From: an uncultured Bacilli bacterium
GTDB lineage: Bacteria; Bacillota_I; Bacilli_A; RF39; UBA660
Reading direction: 5' to 3'
Assembly: GCA_934155185.1 (NCBI GenBank)
Contig: CAKPGT010000037.1
Location: forward strand, 1-5,600
Length of the DNA: 5,600 nucleotides
Shown here piece after piece: positions 5,382 to 5,600 of the stretch; the first letter of the stretch is position 1, and each line of letters starts with the position of its first letter. Made by a program: the position numbers and the translations under genes. The notes under the pieces were generated by a model. That model searched no databases. It was not told where the DNA came from and saw only the letters and a program-made list of their open reading frames with translations.

Positions 5382-5455
5382 TGGTACGGACAAAAAGTAT
5401 ATCAGAAACTTTAGGAATAGTTGATAAACAACTAATTTCTATATGCATTGTACCA
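5382..5455 (+). other. Long imperfect dyad, possible structured RNA
   Basis: Nested pairings share one centre. Outer TGGTAC (5382-5387) pairs with GTACCA (5450-5455). GTATA (5397-5401) pairs with TATGC (5442-5446) using one G-U. An inner 12-bp stem (5412-5423 with 5429-5441, one bulged A, one G-U) closes the loop ATAAA. Both wobbles are G-U only on the plus strand and become A-C on the minus strand, so a plus-strand RNA folds better. I recognise no known riboswitch or small RNA. It could be a 3' UTR element of the ASCH message or the leader of a gene beyond the window. Confidence 0.35.
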
Positions 5456-5503
5456 TATATATTCTTTATTTCAACATTTTTTGGTTAATTTTATAAAATA
5501 AAT

Positions 5504-5544
5504 GAAAAAGACCTAGAGCTTCTAAAGTTTTCTAGGCACTTTTC
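5504..5544. terminator. Possible two-way terminator hairpin
   Basis: CCTAGA (5512-5517) pairs with TCTAGG (5531-5536). An apical CTT/AAG extension with a 2-nt bulge continues the stem. An outer AAAAG/CTTTT pairing (5506-5510 with 5539-5543) surrounds it. T-rich tails lie on the proper side in both directions (ACTTTTC on plus, TCTTTTTC on minus), but neither is a pure U-tract. It is a plausible, moderate terminator for the ASCH transcript and for anything entering from the right on the minus strand. Confidence 0.45.
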
Positions 5545-5600
5545 AATATTATTATATGCTATAAGTTAATATTTATACAATGTAATAGTCCTTATCAAAT

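Noticed and set aside
5557..5580. Possible promoters at the right end: TGCTATAAG on plus, and TTGTAT with 18 bp to TATAAT on minus
   Set aside because: Each matches consensus only in part, the sequence is extremely AT-rich, and no downstream gene is visible to justify them.
1..5600. Mobile element, CRISPR array, prophage or defence island
   Set aside because: No transposase, integrase, phage or nuclease genes, no spaced direct repeats, and no break in base composition are apparent. The inverted repeats seen are short regulatory-type structures.

Overview
The window looks like a piece of a low-GC Bacillota chromosome. The DNA is very AT-rich and all seven protein genes end in TAA. Trp is encoded by TGG, so the code is standard rather than mycoplasma-type. 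Most genes have purine-rich Shine-Dalgarno sites and sigma-A-like promoters. The MurC variant and the small membrane proteins recall gut Bacilli of the Erysipelotrichia/RF39 kind; that placement is only an impression and could not be tested here.

Layout, left to right. A class II tRNA-Leu (anticodon CAA) lies on the minus strand at 70-157, with its own promoter and a clean intrinsic terminator. Diverging from it is murC (250-1563), a peptidoglycan precursor ligase. Its promoter carries the same extended -10 nonamer as the tRNA promoter. A stem-loop that looks both like a terminator and like a lid on the next ribosome site separates murC from a classical short-chain dehydrogenase (1594-2367). 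Two small unassigned genes follow: a three-helix membrane protein (2384-2767), possibly translated from a leaderless message, and a TTG-started protein with a hydrophobic N-terminal half and a C-terminal coiled coil (2820-3170). Next is a membrane-anchored polysaccharide deacetylase with two Ig-like DUF5011-type domains (3224-4501). It converges on, and overlaps by 20 bp, a DUF4186 gene on the minus strand (4482-4853). An ASCH-domain gene (4997-5338) diverges from that one.

From 5339 to 5600 no convincing gene is visible. This tail holds a minus-strand-oriented terminator hairpin, a long imperfect dyad that could fold as RNA, and a second, two-way terminator-like hairpin.

Functionally, murC and the deacetylase both concern the envelope: precursor synthesis inside the cell and N-deacetylation of GlcNAc polymer outside. 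The two small membrane-associated proteins between them may belong to the same theme, by position only. The genes do not form one simple operon, since nearly every gene has its own recognisable promoter and a short predicted leader. I see no mobile element, CRISPR array or defence system. The most interesting signals are regulatory: interpenetrating divergent promoters centred on a palindrome between the DUF4186 and ASCH genes, the hairpin over the dehydrogenase start, and the structured non-coding tail.
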